Shown here one piece after another: positions 18,401 through 28,400 of a stretch of DNA of 42,540 nucleotides. This DNA comes from Flavitalea plasmicola (GTDB taxonomy: Bacteria; Bacteroidota; Bacteroidia; Chitinophagales; Chitinophagaceae), in contig NZ_JAUOTO010000015.1 of assembly GCF_030546645.1 (NCBI RefSeq), positions 1 through 42,540 of the forward strand, given 5' to 3'. Position 1 is the first letter of the stretch. Every line of letters starts with the position of its first letter. The notes beneath the pieces were generated by a model. That model saw only the letters and a list, made by a program, of their open reading frames with translations. It searched no databases and was not told the DNA's origin. The translations under genes and the position numbers were made by a program.

Positions 18401-21350
18401 AAATGATATGATGCATGGTTATCACCAGCAAATGACGCAGGCTGCCGCGCTGTATGACACATACGCTTAAAAGCGGACCTTTTTCCAGGTGAAAGCAGGT
18501 CCGGGACGCGGACAGGACGGCCTCCCCGGCCAGAAGATCGCCGTCGGGCTGCGCTGAGATATCGCTGAACGCGATCCTGAATTTTTCCTCATCGTATTCG
18601 CCGATCACCTGGCACGGTCCCTCTTCACCTTTATCTGCGAATAAGGTCCTCAATGATTCATGTCGTTGTACAATATCCGCATACGCATTCTCCAGGGCAG
18701 GCCTGTTGAGCGTTCCGTCTATCTCATAAGCCTGGCTGATGTTATAAAGCGCTTTATTGTCGGATAGCTGATCGATGATCCAGATGCGGCGCTGGGCATT
18801 GGATATTTCATATTGCTCCCGTGCACTCACCCGCTGGATGGGGATATATGAGCTGCCGACCCGCATTTTCACAACACCGCCCAGCGCTTCGATAGTGGGG
18901 TACTCGAAGACGGTCTGTATTTCCAGTCTTACCCCCAGCCGTTTTCTGACCCGCGATGCCACCTGTGTCGCTTTCAGCGAATGACCTCCCAGCTCAAAAA
19001 AATTGTCGCTTACACCCACTTCCACCAAACCCAGTACCTCCTTCCAGATCTCCGCCAGCGCCGATTCCACTTCATCCGACGGCCCCCGGTGCCCATCTCC
19101 TTTCATGCCGGCCCCTGCCTCCTCCTTCGGCTCCGGGAGCTTTCGCCGGTCAATCTTCCCATTTTCCGTCAACGGCATCCGCTGAAGCTCCACCACTTCA
19201 CGCGGGATCAGCTGCAAGGGCAGCCTGCCTTCCAGGGCCCTGCGCCAGTCGTACGCTTCCTTTCCATCAGCCTCCTCCCGTACCACATAACCTATCAGGT
19301 ATTTATTCCCCTGCTCATCTTCCCTATCGACCACCACCGACTCCTTCACGCCCGCGATCCGCATCAGCTCATATTCTATCTCCCCCAGTTCCACCCGGTG
19401 GCCCCGTATCTTCACCTGGTGGTCACGGCGGCCATAATACTCTACGTTCCCATCCTCCCGCCACCGCCCAACATCCCCCGTCCGGTACATCCGCACTCCT
19501 TTCAGGTACGGGTCTTCTTTAAACACAGCCTTGCTTCTCTCCTCATCCCGCCAGTATCCACGGCCTACGCCTGCACCCGACACGCAGATCTCTCCCTTCA
19601 CACCCACGGGGCACATACGCAGCTGATCGTCCATAATATAGATCCGCATGTTCCGGATTACCCTGCCCACGGGTATCCTGTCACCTTCCATCTCTCCTCC
19701 CACGCAGTAATGTGTAATGTCATCCGACGCTTCCGTCGGCCCATAGGCATTCACCATTCTTATTCCTCCATATCGGGCCTTCCACCGCTCCACCAGCTTC
19801 CCTTTCAGCTCCTCCCCCGTCACCAGCAGCCAGCGCAACATACCCAGTCCCTCCACTCCCAACCCTGTTTCCTCCAGCGTATCCAGCAGCACCGTCAAAT
19901 AGCTCGGCACCACTTCCAGCACCGTTATCCCATCTTCCGCCACCTTCCTTATAAATCCTTCCACCGACAACAATATTCCGTTGTCGTAGACCACCACCTC
20001 GCCCCCTTTCATCAAGGAAGTCCACATCTGCCACACCGATATGTCAAAACTCTCCTTCGCGTTCTGCGCAATCCGGCTCCTCTCATCTATCCCTAACAAC
20101 TCCACCTTCGCATACAAATGGTTCAGCATGCCGCCATGTTCGATCATTGCACCCTTCGGGAGACCCGTCGACCCCGACGTGTAAATGACATAGGCCAACC
20201 CTCCGGTATCCCATCTCCGCTCCACCGCCATCCCCGGCTGCGCCAGTATTTCCTCATCATCCAATGTCACCCGCCGCAGCCCGGCTCCCAAACCCTCTCT
20301 TCCCGCTGCCGCGCTCACCCATACTTTCGCCTGCGTATCCTCCAGTATATAATTTATCCGTTCATCCGGGTACGATGGGTCCACGGGCACATAGCCTCCT
20401 CCCGCCTTCCATATCCCAAGGATGGCAACCATCATCTCCCTTCCGCGCTGCATGCACACGGGCACCAGCTCATCCCTTCCCACCCCCAGCGCTACCAGTA
20501 CCCGGCTCAGCCGGTTGCTCCGCTCTTCCAGATCCCCATACGTCATCTCTCCTTCGCTATCCTTTATACATATACGATCCCAATGCTGCAGCGCCTGCAA
20601 CCTCAGCACATCTACCACCGTCTGTCCTTCCTCCATCCTCACTTCCGGCCCCTTCATCTGCTCCGACAGTAACAATGCTTCCGCATACGGCAATACCTCG
20701 AACTCCCTTAGCTGCGCCCCCCCGTGTTCCGCCATCCACTCCAGCAATCTGACATAATTACCCCCCAGCCGGCTCGCATAGTCCTCTCCCAGCCACTCGC
20801 CATATTCCAGCACCAGCTCACTCCCTTCCTTCTCCTGGCGCAACATCACGCCGCACACCGGCAGCTCCGACAGATCCTGCAACGCCCCATCACCGTACCC
20901 CGCCTCCAGCAGCACCGACAAATCATAGCCTCTGTCCTTACGCACCTTCTCCACCAACTCCCGGTAAGCGTATCCACTGTGACGCAATGCCTCCCCAACC
21001 AGGTCCTTATAAAATTTCAACAGTTCCCTCACCGTTAGCTCCCCTCGCAGCCGTCCCCGTACCAGGCACAGATTACCACCTGCACCCAGCTCCGGCGTCA
21101 CCACGATCACTTCCTCGTTGCCGCTGTACACGCTCAGCAGGTACGCCCACGCGCTCAAACCATAGATCAACCGGCCCGCCTCAGCTCCCCCCGTTATCTC
21201 CCGGATCCTCGTCATCAAACCCTCCGGCAGCAAAATGCGCTTCAGGCGACGGGTAGATCCTTTACCCCTGCTCATACCCAGCTGCAGTGGCGTGACGGGT
21301 TCGGAAAACCGATGCAGCCAATAATTCTCAACTATAATATTTTTCGACAT
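12468..21350 (-). CDS. NRPS, halfC-A(Dab-like)-T-C-A(Ser)-T-C-A(unassigned)-T
   Basis: About 2960 residues. I prefer the ATG at 21350 because recognisable sequence (NYWLHRF) begins just after it. A GTG at 21392, abutting the previous stop, is possible and adds 14 residues. Domains: C-terminal lobe of a C domain 10-215; A 240-735; T ~790 (GGHSL); C 840-1280 (HHIISDGWS); A 1300-1800; T ~1847 (GGDSL); C 1918-2360 (HHAILDGWS); A 2380-2855; T ~2903 (GGDSL). The protein ends about 55 residues after that T, with a charged tail. Pocket residues: first A DIWELTADDK, resembling diaminobutyrate (Dab) codes; second DVWHFSLVDK, a Ser variant; third DITQIGFVWK, which I cannot assign and which is nearest to Gly-type DILQLGMIWK. 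The terminal C of the preceding NRPS probably serves the first A here. The final T should hand over to the KS of the next gene. Confidence 0.95.
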   Translation of the reverse strand: MSKNIIVENYWLHRFSEPVTPLQLGMSRGKGSTRRLKRILLPEGLMTRIREITGGAEAGRLIYGLSAWAYLLSVYSGNEEVIVVTPELGAGGNLCLVRGRLRGELTVRELLKFYKDLVGEALRHSGYAYRELVEKVRKDRGYDLSVLLEAGYGDGALQDLSELPVCGVMLRQEKEGSELVLEYGEWLGEDYASRLGGNYVRLLEWMAEHGGAQLREFEVLPYAEALLLSEQMKGPEVRMEEGQTVVDVLRLQALQHWDRICIKDSEGEMTYGDLEERSNRLSRVLVALGVGRDELVPVCMQRGREMMVAILGIWKAGGGYVPVDPSYPDERINYILEDTQAKVWVSAAAGREGLGAGLRRVTLDDEEILAQPGMAVERRWDTGGLAYVIYTSGSTGLPKGAMIEHGGMLNHLYAKVELLGIDERSRIAQNAKESFDISVWQMWTSLMKGGEVVVYDNGILLSVEGFIRKVAEDGITVLEVVPSYLTVLLDTLEETGLGVEGLGMLRWLLVTGEELKGKLVERWKARYGGIRMVNAYGPTEASDDITHYCVGGEMEGDRIPVGRVIRNMRIYIMDDQLRMCPVGVKGEICVSGAGVGRGYWRDEERSKAVFKEDPYLKGVRMYRTGDVGRWREDGNVEYYGRRDHQVKIRGHRVELGEIEYELMRIAGVKESVVVDREDEQGNKYLIGYVVREEADGKEAYDWRRALEGRLPLQLIPREVVELQRMPLTENGKIDRRKLPEPKEEAGAGMKGDGHRGPSDEVESALAEIWKEVLGLVEVGVSDNFFELGGHSLKATQVASRVRKRLGVRLEIQTVFEYPTIEALGGVVKMRVGSSYIPIQRVSAREQYEISNAQRRIWIIDQLSDNKALYNISQAYEIDGTLNRPALENAYADIVQRHESLRTLFADKGEEGPCQVIGEYDEEKFRIAFSDISAQPDGDLLAGEAVLSASRTCFHLEKGPLLSVCVIQRGSLRHLLVITMHHIISDGWSMEVFIKELLLSYNYYSSGQGERLADLKVQYKDYVHWQGLQLMQPETGLMKQYWLDRFRGEIPRLDLPLDRQRGAVKKYRGSSVKVILDKELSGNTYAFSRHHGVSLFMTLLAAVNALLYKHTGQKDIVVGTPVAGREHPDLEGQIGLFINTLPLRTKFNDDLSFSGLLEAVRQCALEAYANQAYPFDRLVEDLALARDPSRSPLFDAMIILNDARSRQNLEVSLHDIRVRPFTPESLHSEFDVCFQFNERDEHIELNITYDADLFVQSTMQLLASRFCTLLRSALQDSGTPLESLQCIGEEELHRLLVDFNDTFAEASPCNSILEMFERQAECRPDAISVVHEDRSLTFRQLDQWSNQVANFLITQHRVSPGDIIGLEMERTEWMIAGILGILKSGAAYLPVDPAYPASRKIFMLQDAGAKVLIADKLVSADSAVPGIATIYLRDVWRNIAHDHSSSKPEIHGSGEGLLYVIYTSGSTGMPKGVMMENKPVINRIEWMWNHYGFDPSDVILQKTPNIFDVSVWEIFMPLCKGCRMALCNSAHVYEPELLISDIRQYGITALHFVPGMYTEFLEYLPAAIPMVASLKYVFASGEALSISTVKRHYELLDIPLHNLYGPTEAAVDVSYYETSASDDRVPIGKPIWNIKLYVLDDNLRLQPIGVPGEICIAGKGLAKGYLHRPDITAEKFVPNPFEEGTLLYRTGDIGRWLDDGNIEYTGRKDHQVKIRGFRIELGEIEDNLRKHPSIGDAVVSMQGQEGSRHLVAYYLSHQPVDDVLIRQHLAGLLPPYMIPSFYRRMESFPLTVSGKVDRNALPLFDVDGTAVARSLTAPGDEIEQAIYDVWTEVLGIGATGIDENFFLSGGDSLKAIRLVARVNGQLHAGLRVSHLFRHPSIRELASVAQSNLLLPEAPAAEPLPGLPRYDLPPLVEDAYPLSDIEKGILYYNLTGAAGGMYKDQFCYQVKDPSFDEMTLKKAFALLIRRHPILRTSYDIRNFPEFLHLIYVPAAVEIDVRLEDLSGMSRMEAATCLKEQVRRERAVPFDISSPGLWYMRVFALGNDEYFVLWVFHHAILDGWSNASLLTELVNTYEALKKDPGFVPAPLRTTFKDHIIEQYGARHSPVLRDFWLQELHDHRRTELPFNRTVPSHDQGPKDSDVYTFTLDNGLLDSIAVRTRVSKKVVCLAAFSYLLKLTTGASDIVFGLVGNLRMETEEGDEVLGCFLNTLPFRVQLPPHASFGAILEAVHDRYIRLKAYDKLSFAEVARLSGSEVHGINPVYDIIFNYVDLSALDGLRTDGVQVMDPLVKGFENTNTFFDFTIIAGPREDKVAMIFSPDIYDREDLKRIEHYYTSLLRGFLDPAGLPESTEVLPASEMNDLLYRFNDTVQAYPSHRLIHQLVEEQAEKTPDGTAVITGDKSFSYRELNSRANYLARVLRKEYGVTDGAVVALLLDRSEWLLISLLGVLKAGATYLPVDKQLPPQRIDFLIRDSGARLVLTHGAGGYLPPAGVALAPVDLRCSGNAVMGPATSISSAAAAYLMYTSGSTGQPKGVLVSHRSIVNYLWAMDRRLHPDAHDRIMAVTTFSFDISITELMLPLVTGASVILINGMSDPFEVIQRMESMQPTLMQATPTFWSMLRNAGWQGDRRLKCITGGELLNVNLGKFLLANSKELWNFYGPTETTVWSTSRQITCEDHLYSIGAPLDNTTVYVLDDHQHLLPTGVVGEVYIGGDGLAIGYHQRPDLNEEKFLPHPWAPGKKLYRTGDLGRWTADGNIRLQGRKDFQVKVRGYRIELEEIGHAIRKFPGIKDEVVFVRDNQGASDILAYYTASRQIDELELKDWLSAQLPAYMIPHLLVRVEDLPTTSSGKTDFNALRALALSGTIDREEEGPGDEIEEAVAGIWKDVLLFEKIGIHDNFFKAGGDSLKSVRLLNLLNQRFPDSFTIASLFSHATIASQSRMIRRSGPGYSSKEMEMKEIPF
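20690..21340 (-). other. Half condensation domain (C-terminal lobe only) at protein start
   Basis: Residues ~10-215 of this NRPS begin with YWLHRF, the pattern that normally opens the second lobe of a C domain. They continue with a recognisable C-lobe: a VYSGNEEVIVVTPE segment equivalent to the usual TGQ-DIVVGTP, and an AYRELVEKV segment equivalent to the usual YPFDRLVEDL. The N-terminal lobe with HHxxxDG is absent, and no room exists for it because the previous gene stops at 21393. The preceding NRPS ends with a complete C domain, so this lobe is catalytically redundant. It may act as a docking or linker element, or be the scar of a recombination between C-domain lobes. Confidence 0.75.
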
Positions 21351-21392
21351 AAGATAAGATGCAATGGTTGTATAATTCCCCGGCGCCGACAC

Positions 21393-22445
21393 TCAGGACA
21401 CCAGATCAGCCTGCTTTTCGGAATAATATTGGCTGCATATCTTCTGTTCAGTCAGTTTTAATACATTGGAAATGTGCCAAAGCTCGTCTTCGCCCGGAGG
21501 CACTTCGATCACCAGCGGATCGAACCCGTTGATGACATACCTCACCATGGAATCCGACAACTCATCATAGCTTCCGACGTGATAGGGACAGTCCGATTTA
21601 AAGTTCTTGAAGGGCTGCAGGTTATACGTAGAGTCCGGCAGCTCGGCAAAATCGTTCAATTCCCTTTTCCATTTGCCGTCCGTGTTGGTCATGGAGTATT
21701 CCATCAGGTCCTTGTCCTCTTCCGTGCCGTAAAAAAGTTCATTGAGCCTTTCCGTGGCGTCCACCCTGCTTTCCCTGGCGATGATGCCGAAATGCAGGCC
21801 GAAATGTAGTTTTTCCGCAAGCTCGCTTTGCTGCAACCCTTCCACCGGCTTGGCCATGCCCATTTTATTGGCGCCCACGATCTTTGCAGCCTGGGAAGAT
21901 TCTTCAGAAGCGCCCGCAACAAAGAACACAGGCTTGAGTTTTTCCGGCAGATTGCTGGATAGCTTGGCATTCTTCAATTTATAGAACTTGCCGTCAAAGG
22001 TCAGGGGCTTGACGTCATTCAGCAGCCCGTCGATGATCTGGATAAACTCCACCAGCCTTTTATACCTGTCATCGTGTGCCGTGGTATCCCCAAGGGCGGC
22101 CAGGTCAGTTTTGGAAGTGCCGGTGATAAAGTTTATATAGACCTTGCGCTGATATAAGGAGGCCAATGAAAGTATCTTTTTTGCCACCAGGAAGGGGTGC
22201 ATATATGCAGGGTTGGCGGCGATGAATGGCGACAAGGTCTCCGAGTTATTCAACACCGCCTGCGCAAATACCCATGGTTCGATGTTGCCCCTGTTGCTTT
22301 CGAACAGCAGCAGCCCGGTGTAGCGGTACTCCTCTGAAAGCCTGATAAATTCTTTCAGGTCTCTAAAAGCATATTCCTGGATGCTTTCCTCCCGGTATAA
22401 AACCGAGAAGACGTCAACAGAGCGATCAGGCAGGTGTAATTTCAT
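21393..22445 (-). CDS. Luciferase-like (LLM class) flavin-dependent monooxygenase
   Basis: 350 residues, the usual length for bacterial-luciferase-family TIM-barrel monooxygenases using reduced FMN and oxygen. Family hallmarks are visible: a strand with GLLLFESNRG near residue 45, ANPAYMHPFLVAKK near 96, YINFITGTSKTDLAALGD near 125, DDRYKRLVEF with PLTFDGKFYKL following, and FVAGASEESSQAAK near 205. The overall pattern resembles SsuD-like alkanesulfonate monooxygenases and the LLM enzymes found in many NRPS/PKS clusters. It starts 18 bases after the stop of the lipo-initiating NRPS, and its own stop abuts the next NRPS, so it is cotranscribed with the assembly line. It probably hydroxylates or otherwise oxidises an amino-acid side chain or a carrier-bound intermediate. 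The substrate cannot be read from sequence, and a flavin reductase must come from elsewhere. No signal peptide is visible, so it is cytoplasmic. Confidence 0.88.
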   Translation of the reverse strand: MKLHLPDRSVDVFSVLYREESIQEYAFRDLKEFIRLSEEYRYTGLLLFESNRGNIEPWVFAQAVLNNSETLSPFIAANPAYMHPFLVAKKILSLASLYQRKVYINFITGTSKTDLAALGDTTAHDDRYKRLVEFIQIIDGLLNDVKPLTFDGKFYKLKNAKLSSNLPEKLKPVFFVAGASEESSQAAKIVGANKMGMAKPVEGLQQSELAEKLHFGLHFGIIARESRVDATERLNELFYGTEEDKDLMEYSMTNTDGKWKRELNDFAELPDSTYNLQPFKNFKSDCPYHVGSYDELSDSMVRYVINGFDPLVIEVPPGEDELWHISNVLKLTEQKICSQYYSEKQADLVS

Positions 22446-22463
22446 ATTGGTTTGGTATTGTGG

Positions 22464-25400
22464 TTATATTGAAAAAGACATATCTCCGATGACATCCGGC
22501 AGGGCATGATCCTTGAACTCCCTGACAACATCCCTGACCAACGCCTTATCGCCGGCCTGTCCGTCGCGATGCAGGCAGATCTTTTCAAGTAAGGACCTCA
22601 GGTCCTCCCAGGCGTTACTGATCCAGGGCATATCGTAATAGGCTGAGCTGAACCTGATATTCAGGACCAGCCCATCCTGCTTCACGTAGAAATCAAAGTT
22701 TAATTTGAAATGGCTTACTTTATAGTTCAGGTTATAGGGTTCGGGTGAAAGGGTGGTGGCGCTAAGTTTGCCGAGATCGGTCAGGTCCTGCAGCTGAACG
22801 ACTATATCGGAAAAGGCTGTCCCGTTCTTTCTATCAGGGAAAAGATCCTTCACCAGGTCCGCGTATGAATACAAATTGAACTCGAGCGCATCCAGGATAC
22901 CTTCCTGTACCTGAGTGACCATGTCATAAAGGCTGGCATCAGGCCTTACTACCGTCCTCAATGGCGAAAAGCCGGTGTACAGCCCCACCTGGTCTTCCAA
23001 CTCGATCTGGCTCCTGGCATCGTTGATCAATGCGATCACGATGTCATCACTGCCGGAATATATGTTCAGCAGCAGGTTAATTCCTGCCACCAGGACGGAG
23101 AAGGTAGTTGCATTCCAGTCTGCGGCCGTGCTCCGGATCATGTCGAACAAGGATTCGTCGACCTCCACAGAGAAAACATTTCCATCATTGGCGCTGAACA
23201 TTCCTTTCTTCGTACGGGACGAAAGCTCTATCGCGGCCGGGGCGTCCTTGAACTTCAGGAGCCAGTGCTCCCTGCAGGTGTCATAATAGCTATTGCATTG
23301 CCTGTTCTTTTCCCAGGCGACATAATCTTTATATTGGTTCTCCGGGCGCCGTGCGGAGGGCTCCCGTCCCGCGGCTAACTCCGCATATGCCTGAAAGAGC
23401 TCTTTTACAATTATTTTCAGCGATACACCGTCGGCTATGATATGATGGATGTTAAAGACGAGAATATATCTGTCTGCGGCAACGCATACTAAAAGTACTT
23501 TCAGCAAGGGCGCCTTTTGCAGATCGATCTCCTCCGTGATCCACTCCTGTAAAGACCTTTCAAGATCCTTTCCGGGCAATCGTACATCGATGGAGGCCAC
23601 TTCGAAAGCAACCTGGCCAGCGGCAAGCACTTTCTGCCTGGGCTGGTCCTCCTCCAGGAAAAAGGATGTCCGGAGAGTATCGTGTCTTTCGATCATCCCG
23701 CGGCATGCCTGTTCCAGGAAGTTGCGTTCAACAGGTTGTTTTATCATGAATGCGATGGGAATATTATAAGTCCTGTTATTCCCTTCGAACTGGCAGGACA
23801 GCCAGACTCTTTTCTGCGCTTCGGAAAGATCATAGGATGCCTGCTCTCCGGCAGGCATTATTTGCTGGTACAGTTCCTGCCGGGCCGACCGGATACGGCC
23901 GGCGATGCCTTCAATACCGGAGCTTTGAAATATATTCCTTATGCTCAATCTTACATTGAACTCCCTTCGAATACGGGCTATCAGCCTCAATGCTTTGATG
24001 CTATGGCCGCCCAGGTCGAAAAAGTCGTCCTCCATCGCCACCTCGCCGGAGGCGAGCACTTCCTTGCAGATCTCCAGCAGCTTCCTTTCCATCGGTGTCC
24101 GGCCGTGATCATCCCGGACCACGCGGACCATATACTTTTTCCAATCCGCAGCCAGGGCGGCTTTGTCCGGCTTGCCATTCGGCGTCAGTGGCAAGCGCTG
24201 GAAGAAAATGAAGTGAGCCGGCACCATGTACTCCGGCAAACGAAGTCTTATATAGCTACGCAGGTCCGATGCCGTCATCGCTCCCTCCCGCACCACATAC
24301 GCCAGCAGCACCGGGATATCACTTTCGTCCTGCCCGGCTACGACCGCAACCTCCCGGACATCTTCATGACCCGATAGGGTTTTCTCTATCTCCTGTAACT
24401 CTATCCGGTAGCCCTTTATCTTGACCTGATGGTCATTTCTTCCCAGGTACTTCATCTTCCTGCCGGGCATCCACCTGCCGATGTCTCCGGTCCGGAAGAG
24501 ACGCCCGCCCCCATGACTGTACCGGTCTTCTACAAACCTTTCCTGCCGCACGTCATGCAGGTAGCCGGGAGAAACCCCATCGCCGCCGATGTAGATTTCC
24601 CCTGCTGCCCCGAAAGGCAATAATCTTTGATTTCCATCCAGCACGTATAGCCGCGTATTGCGTATGGGCTCACCGATGGACGGCTCTTCATCATCGTCCG
24701 CAGACACCAGGGCAGCAGTGGAATACGTCGTGGTTTCCGTAGGGCCGTAGAGGTTGTATACCTTTTTCACCTGGCTGAAGGCGTATAATTGCCTGACCAG
24801 GCCGCTTCTTAAAGCTTCGCCCGCCAGGTTGATGACCGACACCGACAAAGGTATCGTTCCAGCCCTGGCCAGTTCCACAGCTACGGACGGAACTGTATTG
24901 ATCAGAGTGATCTCCTGCTTACCAGGCAATGTATCGATCTCTGCGGCGTTGTTGGCAAGTATGCATGTACCGCCTCCCGCCAGGGGCAAAAATATCTCGA
25001 AAACGGAAAGGTCAAAACAAATAGAGGTGCCGGCCAGCACCCCGCTTATCTCTTCTGCTGAATAGACAGACAGCGCCCAGCTGAGGAGGTTGAACACATT
25101 GGAGTGGGTTATCTTCACCCCTTTGGGCCGGCCGGTCGTTCCGCTGGTGTAAATGATATAAGCGATGGCACTTCCGTCCGCTGTTGCGAATCCGTTGCCG
25201 CCAGGGGAGATCCCTGCCTGCTGCTGTCTGAAACTCCTGAGGACATCTTCATCGATGATCACTTTACACCCCGAATCCCCGACCATAAGATCGATCCGCT
25301 GTTGCGGATAAGCCGGGTCGATAGGGACATACCCCGCCCCCGTCTTCAGTACCGCAAGCATGGAGATCACCATCCATTCCGATCTTTCCAGCATAATCCC

Positions 25401-28400
25401 CGCAAGCGATCCTGGCCCTAAGTCATAAGATGTATGCAGCCACCAGGCTAATTGCCCTGACAGCTCATGCAAAGTCTTGTAGTCCAGGCGTTGATCATTA
25501 TACACCAGCGCCACCGAATCCGGGGCAAGGCGGACCTGCTCCTCAAAAAGTGCTGTAATGCTTTTGTAGGCGGGCACATCCGTCTTCGCCGGGTTTACTT
25601 TCCGCACCAGCAGGTCCGTCTCTTCAGCATCCAGGTAATCGATCTCATCTATCACCGTATCCATGCCCGCCAGCGCGGCGTCCAGGAATTGGATCAAATG
25701 GTCCAGCAGCTGTCTGATATTATCCCGGCTGAAAATGTCAGGGTTATAAATGGCATTCAATAGCAATTGCCCGTCAGCCTGCTCTTCGAACTCGAAAGTA
25801 ATGTCGAACTGGCTGGTCTTCCGCTGGAGGTCGTTCATGACGGTGACATCGAGGCCTTCAAAAGAATATCTTTTATTGGTTTCAAGCTCTACCTGGTTCT
25901 GAAGGACGACCAGTATATCAAACAAGGCGGACCTGCTGTTGTCGGTTGGGAGATCCAGCCTGTCTACCAGCCTGGCAAATGGGTAAGCTTTATGCGTATA
26001 CGCACCCAGCAATAATTCTTTCACCTGTCTCAGCAGTCCCGAGAAAGGTTCATTTCCCCGGACGCGGGTCCTGATGGCCAGGGTATTGAGGTATAATCCG
26101 ACCTGGTGTTCCAGCTCTTTTTCGTCCCTGGTAGCAACAGGCGTCCCCAGTACAATATCGTCCTGCCCCGTATACCGGTATAGCACTGCGTTGATACCCG
26201 CCAGCAATCCCATGAACAAAGTAGCACCTTCCTCCGAACACAGCGCTCTTAACCCGGAGACCAACGGGGAAGGGATCATTGTAATGATCGTGTCGCCCTT
26301 GTATGTTTTGACGGCGGGGCGGGTCTTATCAAAGGGCAGCTGCAGGACAGGCAGCTCGCCACCAAGCTGGTTGAGCCAATATTCTTCGTTCTGTTTCTCC
26401 CGGGTTGACTGCAAATGGGTGTTTTCCCAGGCGGCATAATCCTTGTACTGGATCCTCAGGGGAGTTAACGACGGCTCTCTGTTGCCGGCATAGTCGCTAT
26501 AGACCTGGGACAGCTCTCTCAATATGTTCTCGACGGACCATCCATCACTGATGATATGGTGCATGGTGATCAGCAAAACGTATTTCCGTGGAGCCCTGGC
26601 GAGGACGCTAATCCTGAACAGCGGCCATACGCCAAGATCAAACGGACGTCCCTCTTCGGCCAATGCAAATTCCCGTATATCCTTATCCGCATCTGCTGTT
26701 CTGCTGAGGTCGGGGTACTGAACGTTGTATACGGGCGGCGAGGGTAGAATGTACTGTCTAATTTCACCTGCGGGCGCTTCGCGGAAGACGGTCCGGAGGC
26801 TTTCATGCCGGCTTATAAGGTATTGTATAGCGCGATGCAGCAGTGTAGTATCGGGGTCGCCTGTTATATCGATGCCGCCCTGTATGTTGTATGCACAGGA
26901 ACTGTCCTCCGCCTGGCTGAGCACCCACAGGCGGAACTGGCTGTCTGTGAGCAAATAACTCCGGGAATGGCCGGCCAGGGGTATGATGTCACCGCCGCCA
27001 GTCCCTGAGGCGCTGATGGACAAGGCCAGGTCGGCCAGAATGGGATGGGTAAATATTTCCCGCAAGCCTGTCCTGTATCCCATGTCTGCCTGGATACGGG
27101 TCTGCAGCTGCATCGCCTTGAGGCTATTGCCCCCGATGGAAAAGAAGTCATCGTTCCTCCCGATCTGTTGCCTGTTCAACAACCCGGACCATAGAGCGGC
27201 AAGCCGTTCTTCCATCCTGGTAGCCGGTGCTTCATAAGCGGCAGCCATTTTGAGCTTTTCATTCGGCATGGCCGCCAATGCCCTTTTGTCCACTTTGCCG
27301 ATGCCGATGCGCGGGAATTCCCTCACTTTGACATAGGCGGCAGGCAGCATGTGATCAGGCAGCCATTGGGACAGGAATCTGTTCAGCCTAAAGGGATCCA
27401 CCGCTTCCCCGGTTTTTATGTAGGCCACCAGATAAGCATCGTCCGGGTCCTTCTTATCCAGTAGCACGACAGCCTCATGAATGTGTTCATGCTTCAGGAG
27501 GGAGGCCTCGATCTCACCCAGCTCGATCCTGACGCCATTTATCTTTACCTGCAAGTCCCTCCGGCCGATGTACAGGATGTTGCCGTTCTCAAAGCGCGCC
27601 ATATCCCCGGTCCTGTAAAGAGTACCCTGTCCTGATTCCGGCACCGGGTTAGGGATGAACGATGCATTGGTCCTTGTCTCGTCTTTCAGATAGCCCAGGC
27701 CGACGCAGTCGCCTCCCAGGTATAATTCGCCCGGCTCTCCCGGCGCCACCGGCTGCAGCTCCTCGTCCAGCAGCAAGGCCTTTACATTATCGATGGGCCT
27801 GCCTATGGGTATGTTGTCCCCGATCTCCCCACTGATCTCAAAAAACACCGTACCCATGGAAGCTTCTGTAGCCCCGTACGTATTCGTTATCCCCACTTCC
27901 GGAAGCATCTCCCTGAACCTCCTGATAGCTTTGGGGTTCATAGCCTCTCCGCCGATGAGCAGCTGGCGTAAAGAACTTGCCTTCGTTTTCCCTTTCTCAC
28001 CTGAGATCTCCAGGTAATCAACAAAAACGGAAAAAACAGAAGGAACAAAGTCAGTAAAGGTCACCTGCTCTTGCTCGATCAGGTCTATGAGGGCATGGAA
28101 ATCCATATCTTCGGCAGGAGTAGGAATGACAGTCTTGCCGCCATTCAGCAAAGGCCAGAACATTTGCCAGACACAGGCATCATAATCATATTTACTGGCA
28201 AACAGAACGCTCTCCTCCTTATTCTGTCCATAACGTTTGTTCATGTAGAGCAGCCTGTTCAGGATCCCTCTTTGAATATTTACCGTGCATTTGGGCATCC
28301 CCGTCGTACCGGAGGTATACATTCCGTAAATGGGGGTATCCAGGGAGATACTATCCTTCGTATCAGGCAGGCCGGTATCCAGGAGATCAAAGGCGATCTC

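Noticed and set aside
18981..20096. A 371-codon open frame on the plus strand
   Set aside because: It lies fully inside the A-T region of the NRPS on the other strand. Its translation is rich in Pro, His, Arg and Ser with no domain, and it is explained by the C-rich plus strand there. The same holds for 41,305-42,393, 89-658 and 10,001-10,846.
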